The position numbers and the translations under genes were made by a program. Below are positions 41,797 to 50,067 of a stretch of 64,000 bases of DNA, one piece after another. The notes under the pieces were generated by a model. That model searched no databases. It was given only the letters and a program-made list of their open reading frames with translations, and was not told the DNA's origin. The stretch's first letter is position 1, and each line of letters starts with the position of its first letter. The stretch lies in the NCBI GenBank assembly GCA_036381015.1, contig DASVDR010000008.1:186001-250000 (forward strand), read 5' to 3'. This stretch comes from Gammaproteobacteria bacterium (GTDB lineage Bacteria; Pseudomonadota; Gammaproteobacteria; Steroidobacterales; Rariloculaceae).

Positions 41797-42486
41797 GTGA
41801 AGCAAAGCGCCCGGCATGCCGAGCGGGTCGAGATCGGCGGGCCGGCCGGCACGCTCGAAGCGCTCGTCGAGACGCCGCGTGAGCCGATCGGCGCGGTGGC
41901 GGTAGTCTGTCATCCTCACCCGCTGCACGGCGGCACGATGCAGAACAAGGTGGTGTACACGCTGGCGCGCACGTTCACCCGCCTCGGGATCGAGGCGGTG
42001 CGTTTCAATTTTCGCGGCGTCGGCGAATCCGCCGGACGGTATGCGGAAGGCGTGGGCGAGCGCGACGACGCGATCGCCGCGGCGGAATGGGCGCTCCGAC
42101 GGGCGCCCGGTGCCCCGCTTCACCTCGCCGGGTTCTCGTTCGGCGCGGCCGTCGCGGCGCAAATCTCGACGCAGCTTCGTCCCGCGAGCCTGGTCACGGT
42201 CGGGCTGCCGGTCGCGCGTCTGTCCGGCGAGTTCACGCCGCCCGATTGCCCGTGGCTGATCGCGCACGGCGAGCGCGACGAGTTGATCCCGCTCTCCGAG
42301 GTGCTCGCGTGGCGCGATGCTCGGGCACCGGAATCGCGCCTTGCGGTCGTTCCGGGCGCGACCCATTTCTTCCACGGCAAGCTCAATCCGCTGGCGCAGG
42401 CGGTCGAAGCCTTCGTGCTGTCGGCTTCGGAGGCGGGAAGCTCGCCGAACGAGGGCGTCGCCGCCCGGAACGGCCGGCCGTGCTGA
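41797..42486 (+). CDS. Alpha/beta hydrolase
   Basis: 229 residues. The fold is shown by VVCHPHPLHGGTMQNKVVYT (oxyanion region), FNFRGVGESAGRY, the nucleophile elbow GFSFGA, the acid in AHGERDELIPL and the final His in GATHFFHGK. This is the KANL3/Tex30-like family of short hydrolases whose natural substrates are unknown. It overlaps the next gene by 7 bases, indicating coupling. Confidence 0.87.
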   Translation: MKQSARHAERVEIGGPAGTLEALVETPREPIGAVAVVCHPHPLHGGTMQNKVVYTLARTFTRLGIEAVRFNFRGVGESAGRYAEGVGERDDAIAAAEWALRRAPGAPLHLAGFSFGAAVAAQISTQLRPASLVTVGLPVARLSGEFTPPDCPWLIAHGERDELIPLSEVLAWRDARAPESRLAVVPGATHFFHGKLNPLAQAVEAFVLSASEAGSSPNEGVAARNGRPC

Positions 42487-42950
42487 AGGCGCTCGCGGAT
42501 CTCTTCGATCGCGCATTGGGCGGAGGCGGCGCGGCCGAGGCCTCGCCGGAGCAGCGGCGCCATGCCGTGCAGGTCGCGACTGCGTTGCTGCTCGTGGAGG
42601 TCGAGCGGGCGGATTTCTCCGAGGACGTGACCGAGCGCGACGAGACTTTCCGGCTCGTCAAGCAATTTTTCGAGCTTTCCGACGAGGACGCCGCGATGCT
42701 CGTGGCCGAGGCGCGCGCCGAGGCGGACCATGCCGCGTCGCTCCAGACCTTCACCCGGCGCCTGCACGAGACGCTGACCGTCGACGAGAAGCACCGCATC
42801 GTCGAGATGCTTTGGAGGGTGGCGTTAGCCGACAACCGGCTGGACAAGCACGAGGACCACCTCGTGAGGAAGATATCGGAGCTCCTCTACGTGTCGCACA
42901 GCGACCTCATACGGATACGCAACCGCGTCAGGGAAACGGCCGGGCGCTGA
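42480..42950 (+). CDS. TerB-like (tellurite resistance TerB family) protein
   Basis: 156 residues from GTG 42480, overlapping the hydrolase gene by 7 bases. All-helical TerB/DjlA-like domain: VATALLLVEVERADFSEDVT, then a matching second half VALADNRLDKHEDHLVRKI, each with acidic residues that could bind a metal. No ter-cluster partners are near, so tellurite resistance should not be assumed. Confidence 0.85.
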   Translation: MLKALADLFDRALGGGGAAEASPEQRRHAVQVATALLLVEVERADFSEDVTERDETFRLVKQFFELSDEDAAMLVAEARAEADHAASLQTFTRRLHETLTVDEKHRIVEMLWRVALADNRLDKHEDHLVRKISELLYVSHSDLIRIRNRVRETAGR

Positions 42951-42981
42951 GCCTGCGTCGACCCGCGCGATTCGTGCAGCG

Positions 42982-43482
42982 CTAATCGTCGACGAAGAAC
43001 TGCTTCTTGAAGCGAACCGTGAAGCGGCTCGCCTCGTTGATCGGCGTGGCGTCGACGGTGAAGATCAGGGTTTCCCCGTCGGTGATCGTCGTCTCGCCGA
43101 TGTAGTAGACCGCGTTTCCCTCCTTGATCTCCCTGAGCGTGAGGTTCTTCAGCTGCCCCGTGAGATTGATGGCCGACGCGGATACGCTGCCGGTGACCGG
43201 CGTACCCATCGATTCTCCATCCTTGCGCAGAATGCTCACGTTCAGCATCGCGCGGTTTCGGCTTCTGACGATGCCGTATTGCCGCGCCACCTCCGGCGTC
43301 AGCTGATCGGTGCCGATGGCGTTGAAGTGCACGACGTAGTCGCCGAAATCCTTCGTGCTGACGGTGCCCGGCAGGATCACGTCGTCCTGCTCCTGCGCGG
43401 CGGCGGTCTCTGCGGGCTGCTCACAACCCGCGAGGAAAGCGAGCGTGCTGAACAACGGGAGCAGTCGCAACGGGTAGTTCAT
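42982..43482 (-). CDS. DUF4426 lipoprotein
   Basis: 166 residues from ATG 43482 (GGAGGAGG ribosome site). A lipoprotein signal is clear, with lipobox FLAGC at residues 15-19. The rest is a beta-rich DUF4426 domain of unknown function (DFGDYVVHFNAIGTDQLTPE, VARQYGIVRSRNRAMLNVS). In Pseudomonas the homologue lies in the same yggT-yggS-pilT neighbourhood, supporting the assignment. Confidence 0.88.
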   Translation of the reverse strand: MNYPLRLLPLFSTLAFLAGCEQPAETAAAQEQDDVILPGTVSTKDFGDYVVHFNAIGTDQLTPEVARQYGIVRSRNRAMLNVSILRKDGESMGTPVTGSVSASAINLTGQLKNLTLREIKEGNAVYYIGETTITDGETLIFTVDATPINEASRFTVRFKKQFFVDD

Positions 43483-43668
43483 ACGAGCCCTCCTCCGGTC
43501 GCCGCCCCCAATGTACACCGAATTACTTTCCCTGGCACCTGCGTGCGGCCGGCGGTGCGGCGACGCGGGAAGCCGCCCGGACGCGCTCGCTCGGCGCCGC
43601 CCGCCGGCGACGCTTCGCGGTCGAAGGCGGCGACGGGCGATCGGTCGGGAGCCGGCGGAACCCCGCCG

Positions 43669-44214
43669 CTACCGCAGCACTCCGGGCAGCGGCAGGGCGA
43701 TCACGATCGCCTGAAGCAGGATCAGGACGAGCACCGGCGACAGATCGAGGCCGGCGATCGGCGGAAGAATACGGCGGGCGGGGCGAAGGACGGGCTCGAC
43801 CAGGTCCGCGAGGATCTCGCCGAGCGGGCTGTATCTCCCCTGGCCGATCCAGCTCAAGATCACGTACACGAAGATCGCGATCGTGTAGAACCACAGTGCG
43901 AGGTCGATGAGCCGCAGCACGACGTACGCGACGAACGTGCCGGCAGGGACCGCCGCGCCGACGAGCGCGAGCAGCAGCAGGATTGCAAGCGCCTCGAGGA
44001 GCAGCAGCACGACGAGCGTCGGCACGTCGACGCCTCGGATGGAGGGAAGCAGGCGCCTCGCGGGCACCACGAGGGGGTTCGTCACCTTGACGATGAGCTG
44101 CCCGAACGGATTGTAAAAATCCGCTCGCGTCCACTGCATGATGAAGCGCAGCAGATACGTGAGCAGGTAGAGGTCGGTGATCGTCTTGACGATGAAGATG
44201 AGCGCGTTCTGCAT
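43669..44214 (-). CDS. yggT: YggT family integral membrane protein
   Basis: 181 residues from ATG 44214, with two copies of the YggT repeat: a span, a basic amphipathic segment NPLVVPARRLLPSIRGVD or EPVLRPARRILPPIAGLD, and another span. Four spans in all. Function is not settled; homologues are linked to cell division or osmotic stress. Downstream of yggS, separated by 107 bases where proC is usual. Confidence 0.93.
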   Translation of the reverse strand: MQNALIFIVKTITDLYLLTYLLRFIMQWTRADFYNPFGQLIVKVTNPLVVPARRLLPSIRGVDVPTLVVLLLLEALAILLLLALVGAAVPAGTFVAYVVLRLIDLALWFYTIAIFVYVILSWIGQGRYSPLGEILADLVEPVLRPARRILPPIAGLDLSPVLVLILLQAIVIALPLPGVLR

Positions 44215-44320
44215 GCCGTTCTCAGCGTGAAGCCCGCGGAAAGATAACACGCGCCGGCCGCGCCCGCCGTTCGGGCAGCGGCCCCTCGCGGCCCCGGCCG
44301 CTCCGCGGACACCCGAAGGC

Positions 44321-45004
44321 TCAGCTCCGGGGCCCGAAGATCGCCGTGCCGATGCGCACGCAGGTCGAGCCCGCCTCGATCGCGAGCTCGAAGTCCGCGG
44401 TCATGCCCATCGAGAGTGTGTCCATCGGGTGACCCGCGCCGGCCAGGCGCTCGGCGAGCGACCGCAGCGCCGCGAAGTGCTCACGGCTCTCCGCCGGCCG
44501 GAGGTCGGCCGGCGGGATCGTCATCAGCCCGCGAAGCCGCAGGCGCGGCAAGCGGGCGACGAGCGCCGCGAGCTCGCCGGCCCGTGCCGGCGGCACTCCT
44601 CCCTTCTGCGGCTCGCCGCCTTGATTCACTTGGATCAGCACGTTCAAAGGCGGCGCGTAGTACGGACGCTGGGCATCGAGACGCACGGCGATCTTCTCGC
44701 GGTCCAGCGTGTGAACCCAGTGAAACCTCTCGGCGATCGTCCGCGTCTTGTTCGATTGAATCCGCCCGATGAAGTGCCATACGACGCCGAGCTCCGCGAG
44801 TTGCTCGAGCTTCGGTTCCGCCTCCTGGACGTAGCTCTCACCGAAATCGCGCAGTCCGGCGGCAAACGCGGCTTGAATGTGCTCTATGCTTTGTCGTTTG
44901 CTGACGCCGACGATCGTTACGTCGTCGTCGGCGCGTCTGGCGCGAATCAGCGCTTCGCGCACGCGCGCTCGCACGGCCTCCAGGTGGTACGTGATATCAG
45001 TCAC
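44321..45004 (-). CDS. yggS: PLP homeostasis protein YggS
   Basis: 227 residues, single-domain alanine-racemase-like fold that binds pyridoxal phosphate without known catalysis and controls vitamin B6 and amino-acid balance. The PLP lysine lies in IVGVSKRQS, with DFGESYVQEAEPKL, WHFIGRIQSNKTR, SMGMTADFELAI and GTAIFGPR all typical. Divergent from pilT, a conserved pairing. Confidence 0.94.
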   Translation of the reverse strand: MTDITYHLEAVRARVREALIRARRADDDVTIVGVSKRQSIEHIQAAFAAGLRDFGESYVQEAEPKLEQLAELGVVWHFIGRIQSNKTRTIAERFHWVHTLDREKIAVRLDAQRPYYAPPLNVLIQVNQGGEPQKGGVPPARAGELAALVARLPRLRLRGLMTIPPADLRPAESREHFAALRSLAERLAGAGHPMDTLSMGMTADFELAIEAGSTCVRIGTAIFGPRS

Positions 45005-45089
45005 GCTTTGCTGTAGCCGCTAGCTATACTATGAAAGACTCGCGTTCGCTCTGGATCGGGGCCGGTTTCGGCTTCAGTTAAGGATCGCT

Positions 45090-46133
45090 ATGGCCGCAGT
45101 AGACATCGCCCAGCTGCTCGCTTTCGCCGTCAAGAACAACGCATCAGACCTGCATCTCTCCGCCGGCGTTCCCCCGATCATCCGTGTGGACGGCGACGTG
45201 AAGCGCATCAACATGCCAGCACTGAAGCACAAGGAAGTGCACAGTATGGTATACGACATCATGAACGACAAACAGCGCAAGGACTTCGAGGAGTTTCTCG
45301 AGACGGACTTTTCCTTCGAGATCCCGAAGCTCGCGCGCTTTCGAGTGAATGCCTTCAATCAGAACCGCGGCTGCGCGGCCGTGTTCAGGACCATCCCGTC
45401 CGAGATCCTCACCCTCGACGATCTCAATGCGCCGCGCATCTTCAAGGACATCTCGATGCACCCGCGGGGCCTCGTGCTCGTCACCGGGCCGACGGGGTCC
45501 GGCAAGTCGACGACGCTGGCTGCGATGATCGACTACATCAACGAGAGCAAGCCCGATCACATCATCACGATCGAGGATCCGATCGAGTTCGTGCACGAAA
45601 GCAAGAGGTCGCTGATCAATCAGCGCGAGGTACACCGCGACACGCTCGGCTTCAGCGAGGCGTTGCGGTCGGCGCTGCGCGAGGATCCGGACGTCATCCT
45701 CGTCGGCGAGATGCGCGATCTCGAGACTATCCGCCTCGCGTTGACCGCGGCCGAAACCGGCCACCTCGTCTTCGGCACTCTGCACACGAGCTCGGCGGCG
45801 AAGACGATCGACCGCGTCGTCGACGTCTTCCCGGCGGCCGAGAAGGAGATGGTGCGCAGCATGCTCTCGGAGTCGCTGCGCGCGGTGATCTCGCAGACGC
45901 TGTTGAAGCGCATCGGCGGCGGGCGCGTCGCGGCGCACGAGATCATGATCGGCACTCCGGCGATCCGCAATCTAATCCGCGAAGGCAAGGTCGCGCAGAT
46001 GTACTCCGCGATCCAGACCGGCCAGGCGCAGGGCATGCAGACGCTCGACCAGAACCTCCAGGAGCTCATGGCGAAGGGCCTCATCACGAAGGAAGAGGCG
46101 CGCTTCAAGGCCGTGATCAAGGAAAACTTCTGA
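45090..46133 (+). CDS. pilT: Type IV pilus retraction ATPase PilT
   Basis: 347 residues, hexameric motor that disassembles pili for twitching. Walker A GPTGSGKST (Lys139), the Asp box and Walker B HIITIEDPIEF and VILVGEMRDLETI, and the His box FGTLHTSSAAKTID are present. The C-terminal AIRNLIREGK motif, essential for retraction in PilT, is intact. Upstream is only 85 bases before divergent yggS, with a TATACT at 45026-45031 as a possible -10 but no convincing -35. Confidence 0.97.
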   Translation: MAAVDIAQLLAFAVKNNASDLHLSAGVPPIIRVDGDVKRINMPALKHKEVHSMVYDIMNDKQRKDFEEFLETDFSFEIPKLARFRVNAFNQNRGCAAVFRTIPSEILTLDDLNAPRIFKDISMHPRGLVLVTGPTGSGKSTTLAAMIDYINESKPDHIITIEDPIEFVHESKRSLINQREVHRDTLGFSEALRSALREDPDVILVGEMRDLETIRLALTAAETGHLVFGTLHTSSAAKTIDRVVDVFPAAEKEMVRSMLSESLRAVISQTLLKRIGGGRVAAHEIMIGTPAIRNLIREGKVAQMYSAIQTGQAQGMQTLDQNLQELMAKGLITKEEARFKAVIKENF

Positions 46134-46168
46134 TCGTCCCGGAGCCGTAGCCAAGCGAAAGGGCGGAG

Positions 46169-47326
46169 ATGGAACGCGATCAAGCCGTCAGATTGACGCA
46201 GAACCTGCTGAGGAAGATGGTCGAGCTGAACGGCTCGGATCTCTTCATCACTGCGGACTTTCCGCCGGCGATCAAGATCGACGGCACGATCAAGCCCTTC
46301 GCCGACAAGCCGCTGACGCCTGCGCAGAGCTCGCTGATCGTCCGCTCGATCATGAACGACAAGCAGGCGAAGGAGTTCGATGCGACGAAGGAATGCAACT
46401 TCGCGATCGCGCCGCAGGGCATCGGCCGGTTCCGCGTGAGCGCGTTCGTCGCGCAGGGCAACGTCGGCGCCGTGATCCGGCAGATCGTCACGAAGATCCC
46501 GACCTTCGAAGACCTCGAGCTGCCGCCGCAGCTCAAGGACGTCGCGATGACGAAGCGCGGCCTTTGCCTCGTCGTCGGCGGCACCGGATCGGGCAAGTCG
46601 ACGACGCTCGCGGCGATGATCGGCTACCGCAACGAGAACAGCCGCGGCCACATCATCACGATCGAGGATCCGGTCGAGTTCGTGCACACGCACCGCGGCT
46701 GCGTCGTCACGCATCGCGAGGTCGGCGTCGACACGGAAAGCTGGCACAACGCGCTGAAGAACACGCTGCGTCAGGCGCCGGACGTCATCATGATCGGCGA
46801 GATTCGCGACCGGGAGACGATGGAGTACGGCATCCAGTTCGCGGAGACGGGGCACCTCTGCGTCGCGACCCTGCACGCGAACAGCGCGAACCAGGCGCTC
46901 GACCGCATCATCAACTTCTTCCCCGAGGAGCGCCGCCAGCAGCTCCTGATGGATCTCTCGCTGAACGTGACCGCGCTGATCTCGCAGCGGCTGATTCCGC
47001 GCGAGAACGGCATGGGGCGCGTCGCGGCGATGGAGATCATGCTCGCGTCGCCGCTGATCCGGGACCTGATCTTCCGCGGCGAGGTCGCCTCCATCAAGGA
47101 GGTCATGGCCAAGTCGAACCGGCTCGGCATGCAGACGTTCGATCAGGCGCTGTTCAATCTGTACGAGGACGGCGTGATCTCGTACGACGAAGCGATCCGC
47201 AACGCCGACTCGCAGAACGAGCTTCGCCTGCGGATCAAGCTGCAGAGCAAGCGGGAATCGGCGGCCGCGCAGGAGCAGGGCGAGAGCCTGCGCCTGCTCG
47301 AGGAGGAGCGCGCCACTCGATTCTGA
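46169..47326 (+). CDS. pilU: Type IV pilus retraction ATPase PilU
   Basis: 385 residues, the accessory retraction ATPase. It carries the PilU-type stretches CNFAIAPQGIGRFRVSAF, HNALKNTLRQAPDVIMIGE and HLCVATLHANSANQALDR, with Walker A GGTGSGKST (Lys143). The C-terminal helix is Gln/Glu-rich. It follows pilT by 35 bases. Depends on PilT for function in other species. Confidence 0.95.
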   Translation: MERDQAVRLTQNLLRKMVELNGSDLFITADFPPAIKIDGTIKPFADKPLTPAQSSLIVRSIMNDKQAKEFDATKECNFAIAPQGIGRFRVSAFVAQGNVGAVIRQIVTKIPTFEDLELPPQLKDVAMTKRGLCLVVGGTGSGKSTTLAAMIGYRNENSRGHIITIEDPVEFVHTHRGCVVTHREVGVDTESWHNALKNTLRQAPDVIMIGEIRDRETMEYGIQFAETGHLCVATLHANSANQALDRIINFFPEERRQQLLMDLSLNVTALISQRLIPRENGMGRVAAMEIMLASPLIRDLIFRGEVASIKEVMAKSNRLGMQTFDQALFNLYEDGVISYDEAIRNADSQNELRLRIKLQSKRESAAAQEQGESLRLLEEERATRF

Positions 47327-47425
47327 CTGCGAGCTGCGTCTCGCGCGCCGCCCGAGGGAGGGCTTCGGTCCGGGCGCAGCGAAGGGGACGGTCCGCCATT
47401 CGAAAAATCGGCCTGCTACAACGCG

Positions 47426-48481
47426 ATGAACGTCAAGCCGCTCTTCAAGCTGATGGTGGACAAGAAGGCGTCCGACCTCTTCTTCACCACCTATGCGCCC
47501 GTCATGATCAAGATCGACGGCAAGATCATGCCGGTGAATCAGATGGAGCTGACGCCGAAGATGGTGCGGCAGGCCGCGCTCGAGCTGATGAACGAGGAGC
47601 AGCTCGAGGCCTTCACGCGCGATCTCGAGATCGATTTCGCGATCTCGGAGCCCGGTCTCGGCCGCTTCCGCGTGAACATCTTCCATCAGCGCGGCAACGT
47701 CGCGATGGTGCTTCGGTTCATCACGCCCGATCTGCCGCGCCTCGAGGATCTCGGCGTGCCGGAGATTCTGAAGGATCTCGTCATGCTGCGCCGCGGCCTG
47801 ATCCTGATGGTCGGCGCGAGCGGCTCGGGCAAGTCGACGACGCTCGCGGCGATGATCGATCACCGCAACCGCAACTCGGCGTCGCACATCATCACGATCG
47901 AGGATCCAATCGAGTTTCTGCACACGAATCAGAAGTCGATCGTGAATCAGCGCGAGATCGGGCTCGACACGCATTCGTTTGCGCGCGCGCTGCGGAGCGC
48001 GATGCGCGAGGCGCCCGACGTCGTGCTGATCGGCGAGATCCGCGACCGCGAAACGATGCAGGCGGCGATCGACCTGGCCGGAACCGGCCACCTCGCGATC
48101 GCGACTCTGCACGCGAACAACGCGCCCGAGACGCTCGACCGGATCATCAACATGTATCCGAACGATCAGCACAACCAGGTGCTGATGGATCTTTCGCAAT
48201 ACCTGCGCGCCGTGATCTCGCAGCGGCTCGTGCGCTCGAAAGAGGGGCGACGCGTCGCCGCGGTGGAGGTCATGCTGAACACGCCGCACATCTCCGAGAT
48301 GATCAAGAAGGGCGACATCGCGCACGTGAAGGAAGCGTTCCGGGAGACGCGCGAGCCCGGCGTGCAGACGTTCGACGAGGCGCTGTTCGAGCTCTACCGC
48401 AACGGCGTGATCAGCATGGAGGAGGCGCTGTCGAACGCCGATTCGCGCAGCAACCTCGAGGCGAAGATCAACTTCGGGTGA
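47426..48481 (+). CDS. Third PilT/PilU-family ATPase
   Basis: 351 residues, a PilU-like ATPase in tandem after pilU (99-base gap). Walker A GASGSGKST (Lys136), HIITIEDPIEF, VVLIGEIRDRETM and LAIATLHANNAPETLDRI are intact, so ATP hydrolysis is expected. It begins MNVKPLFKLMVDKKASDLFF, more like PilU than PilT, and the C-terminal ALSNADSRSNLEAKI also follows PilU. Walker-region residues differ from both neighbours, so it is an old duplicate, not a recent copy. Role unknown: a second accessory retraction motor or one for another filament. Confidence 0.9.
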   Translation: MNVKPLFKLMVDKKASDLFFTTYAPVMIKIDGKIMPVNQMELTPKMVRQAALELMNEEQLEAFTRDLEIDFAISEPGLGRFRVNIFHQRGNVAMVLRFITPDLPRLEDLGVPEILKDLVMLRRGLILMVGASGSGKSTTLAAMIDHRNRNSASHIITIEDPIEFLHTNQKSIVNQREIGLDTHSFARALRSAMREAPDVVLIGEIRDRETMQAAIDLAGTGHLAIATLHANNAPETLDRIINMYPNDQHNQVLMDLSQYLRAVISQRLVRSKEGRRVAAVEVMLNTPHISEMIKKGDIAHVKEAFRETREPGVQTFDEALFELYRNGVISMEEALSNADSRSNLEAKINFG

Positions 48482-48488
48482 CGGCCCG

Positions 48489-49313
48489 CTAGAGCGGCGC
48501 GTCCGGATTTGCGATCGTGCGCCACATGTGCGCGACGGGGCTGCCGTCGTTGCCGAGCCCTTCCTTCGGCTGCCGGAAGTGCCGGCCGATCAGGTCGACG
48601 AACGGCTCGATCGACACGACCGCGTTCGGATCGAACGCGTACAGGTCGCTGACCGTCACTTCTCGGGCGGCGTCGTACCAGCGGTGCCTTCGGGCGTAGT
48701 CGTACGCGGCCTGGATGTGCGGCGGCGGCACGTAGTCCTCGCCGAAGATCCGGTGGTAGAGATCGGGGTAGCGGTAGCCCGCGGTCTCGTCGGGATAGAA
48801 CCGCAGGGCCTGGTGATAGCGGATCGCGAACGCCGTGCGCTCGGGGACGTAGGGCTCGAAGAGCTGCGCGCCCCAGTAGCCGTGATCCGTCTTCATGATC
48901 TCCTGCACGACGTCGTGCAGCAGGCACGCGAGCACGATCTCGTCGTCCGCGCCGCGCTCGCGGGCCTTGTTCGCGCTCTGGAAGCAGTGGTTGCGCGTCC
49001 GCGTGAACCTGCGCTCGAAGAAATCGAGCAGCGTCGGTGAGTCCGGCATCGCGGGCAGGCGCGTGACGTTCGCACCGGTGGTGTCGAGGAACAGGTTGCC
49101 GACGCCGCGCCGATAGGGGCGCGTCGTGATCGCGGCCTCGACCTCGGCGGCGGTCGGGAAGTCGGACGCGGTGCCCGCATTCGCCGCGGCACCGGAATCG
49201 AGCTGGGCGATCAGCGCGTCTTCCAGCGCGTCCGCCCGCGCCTCGTGACTCATAGCCGCCACGGCCGCGGCACCGCCGAGTGCCGCGATGAAGGTCCTGC
49301 GATCGAGCTCCAT
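48489..49313 (-). CDS. Tat-exported HD-domain protein
   Basis: 274 residues. The N-terminus has a twin-arginine signal, LDRRTFIAALGG plus a hydrophobic stretch and ARA cleavage site (about residue 27). The mature part is an HD-domain: His109 in RNHCFQSA, LLHDVV (His133, Asp134), TDHGYWGAQLF (His144) and RYHQAL (His167). This spacing resembles the PhnZ/MIOX-like mixed-valent di-iron HD oxygenases more than phosphohydrolases, an inference by eye. Tat export would fit a protein that folds around metal in the cytoplasm. Convergent with the third PilT-like gene; substrate unknown. Confidence 0.82.
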   Translation of the reverse strand: MELDRRTFIAALGGAAAVAAMSHEARADALEDALIAQLDSGAAANAGTASDFPTAAEVEAAITTRPYRRGVGNLFLDTTGANVTRLPAMPDSPTLLDFFERRFTRTRNHCFQSANKARERGADDEIVLACLLHDVVQEIMKTDHGYWGAQLFEPYVPERTAFAIRYHQALRFYPDETAGYRYPDLYHRIFGEDYVPPPHIQAAYDYARRHRWYDAAREVTVSDLYAFDPNAVVSIEPFVDLIGRHFRQPKEGLGNDGSPVAHMWRTIANPDAPL

Positions 49314-49389
49314 GACTACCTCCCCCGGGCGGCCGGAGTGCCGCCTGCATCCCTACTTAACGCGAACGAGGACGGCGATCAACTCGCGA

Positions 49390-50067
49390 AATCGGGGGTC
49401 CGAAATCGGGGTCAGAGCCCTTTTTGTGCTTCCCGTCGAGCGCGGAATCGGGGTCAGAGCCCTTTTGTGCTTTTCCCGCCGCGCCGCCGAACCCTCTTGG
49501 GTGCAGCGGCATGTCGGTCGGCCGCGCGGCGAAATTCAGGGTCAGAGCCCGTTTACGCCTTTCCTACGTGCTGCCGAATCGCCCCCCGCAGGCAGCGCAC
49601 TGGGGCGGCCGCGAGTGGCCAAATTGGGTTCAGAGCCCCATTGCGGACATCGAAATTGGGGTCAGAGCCCCTTTGCGGAGATCGAAATTGGGGTCAGAGC
49701 CCATGGCGGAGATCAACTGGGGGCGTGCCAGTCGGCCGCGGGGGCGCGCGTTCGATCTGCGCTTTCGGCGGCACGCGGGAAGAACATCCTGTCGCTCGAC
49801 GGCGGCCGTCCATGGCCGCCGAACGGCCGCCGAAAGCGCAGATCGAACACGCACCCCCGCTACGTCGGCGCGGGGGCACGGGGCAGCGCGCGGAAGAGCG
49901 GCTTCGCCAGGCGAAGCCGAAATGGGATCGGAGCCACATTGGGTGCCGGAGCCACATGGGGGCCGGAGCCACATTGGGGTCAGAGGGCTCTGACCCCAAT
50001 GCTGCTGCTGGAAAAGGGCTCTGACCCCAATTTCACTGACCCCAATTTCACGCTGACCCCAATTTCA
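49390..50067. repeat. Non-coding repeat island, GGGGTCAGAGCCC family with central palindrome
   Basis: About 680 bases between the HD gene and the pyrK-like gene; no ORF here looks coding. Six direct copies of the 13-base core GGGGTCAGAGCCC or close variants start at 49408, 49450, 49538, 49626, 49658 and 49690. Inverted copies occupy the right end: 49974-49999 is two units back to back (12-bp arms, 2-base loop), 50016-50028 is another, and two half units follow at 50036-50050 and 50053-50067. Three decayed direct copies of CGGAGCCACAT lie at 49930-49973. A tenfold hairpin CGGCTTCGCC/GGCGAAGCCG is at 49899-49919. Confidence 0.85.
49738..49860. repeat. Large inverted repeat inside the repeat island
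   Basis: Arms at 49738-49772 and 49826-49860 are 35 bases long with two mismatches (inner ends GCTTTCGGCGGC and GCCGCCGAAAGC). Inside is a smaller perfect stem, GGCGGCC (49801-49807) with GGCCGCC (49814-49820) and a 6-base loop. The design (long arms, nested hairpin, about 123 bases) parallels the element at 37471-37594, though the sequences differ. Confidence 0.85.

Noticed and set aside
45026-45031. TATACT upstream of pilT as a -10 box
   Set aside because: No matching -35 or sigma-54 element at proper distance; not annotated as a promoter.
45620-48325. 901-codon minus-strand frame crossing pilT, pilU and the third ATPase
   Set aside because: It spans three real genes on the other strand, and its repetitive His/Asp/Arg text mirrors the paralogous ATPase motifs.
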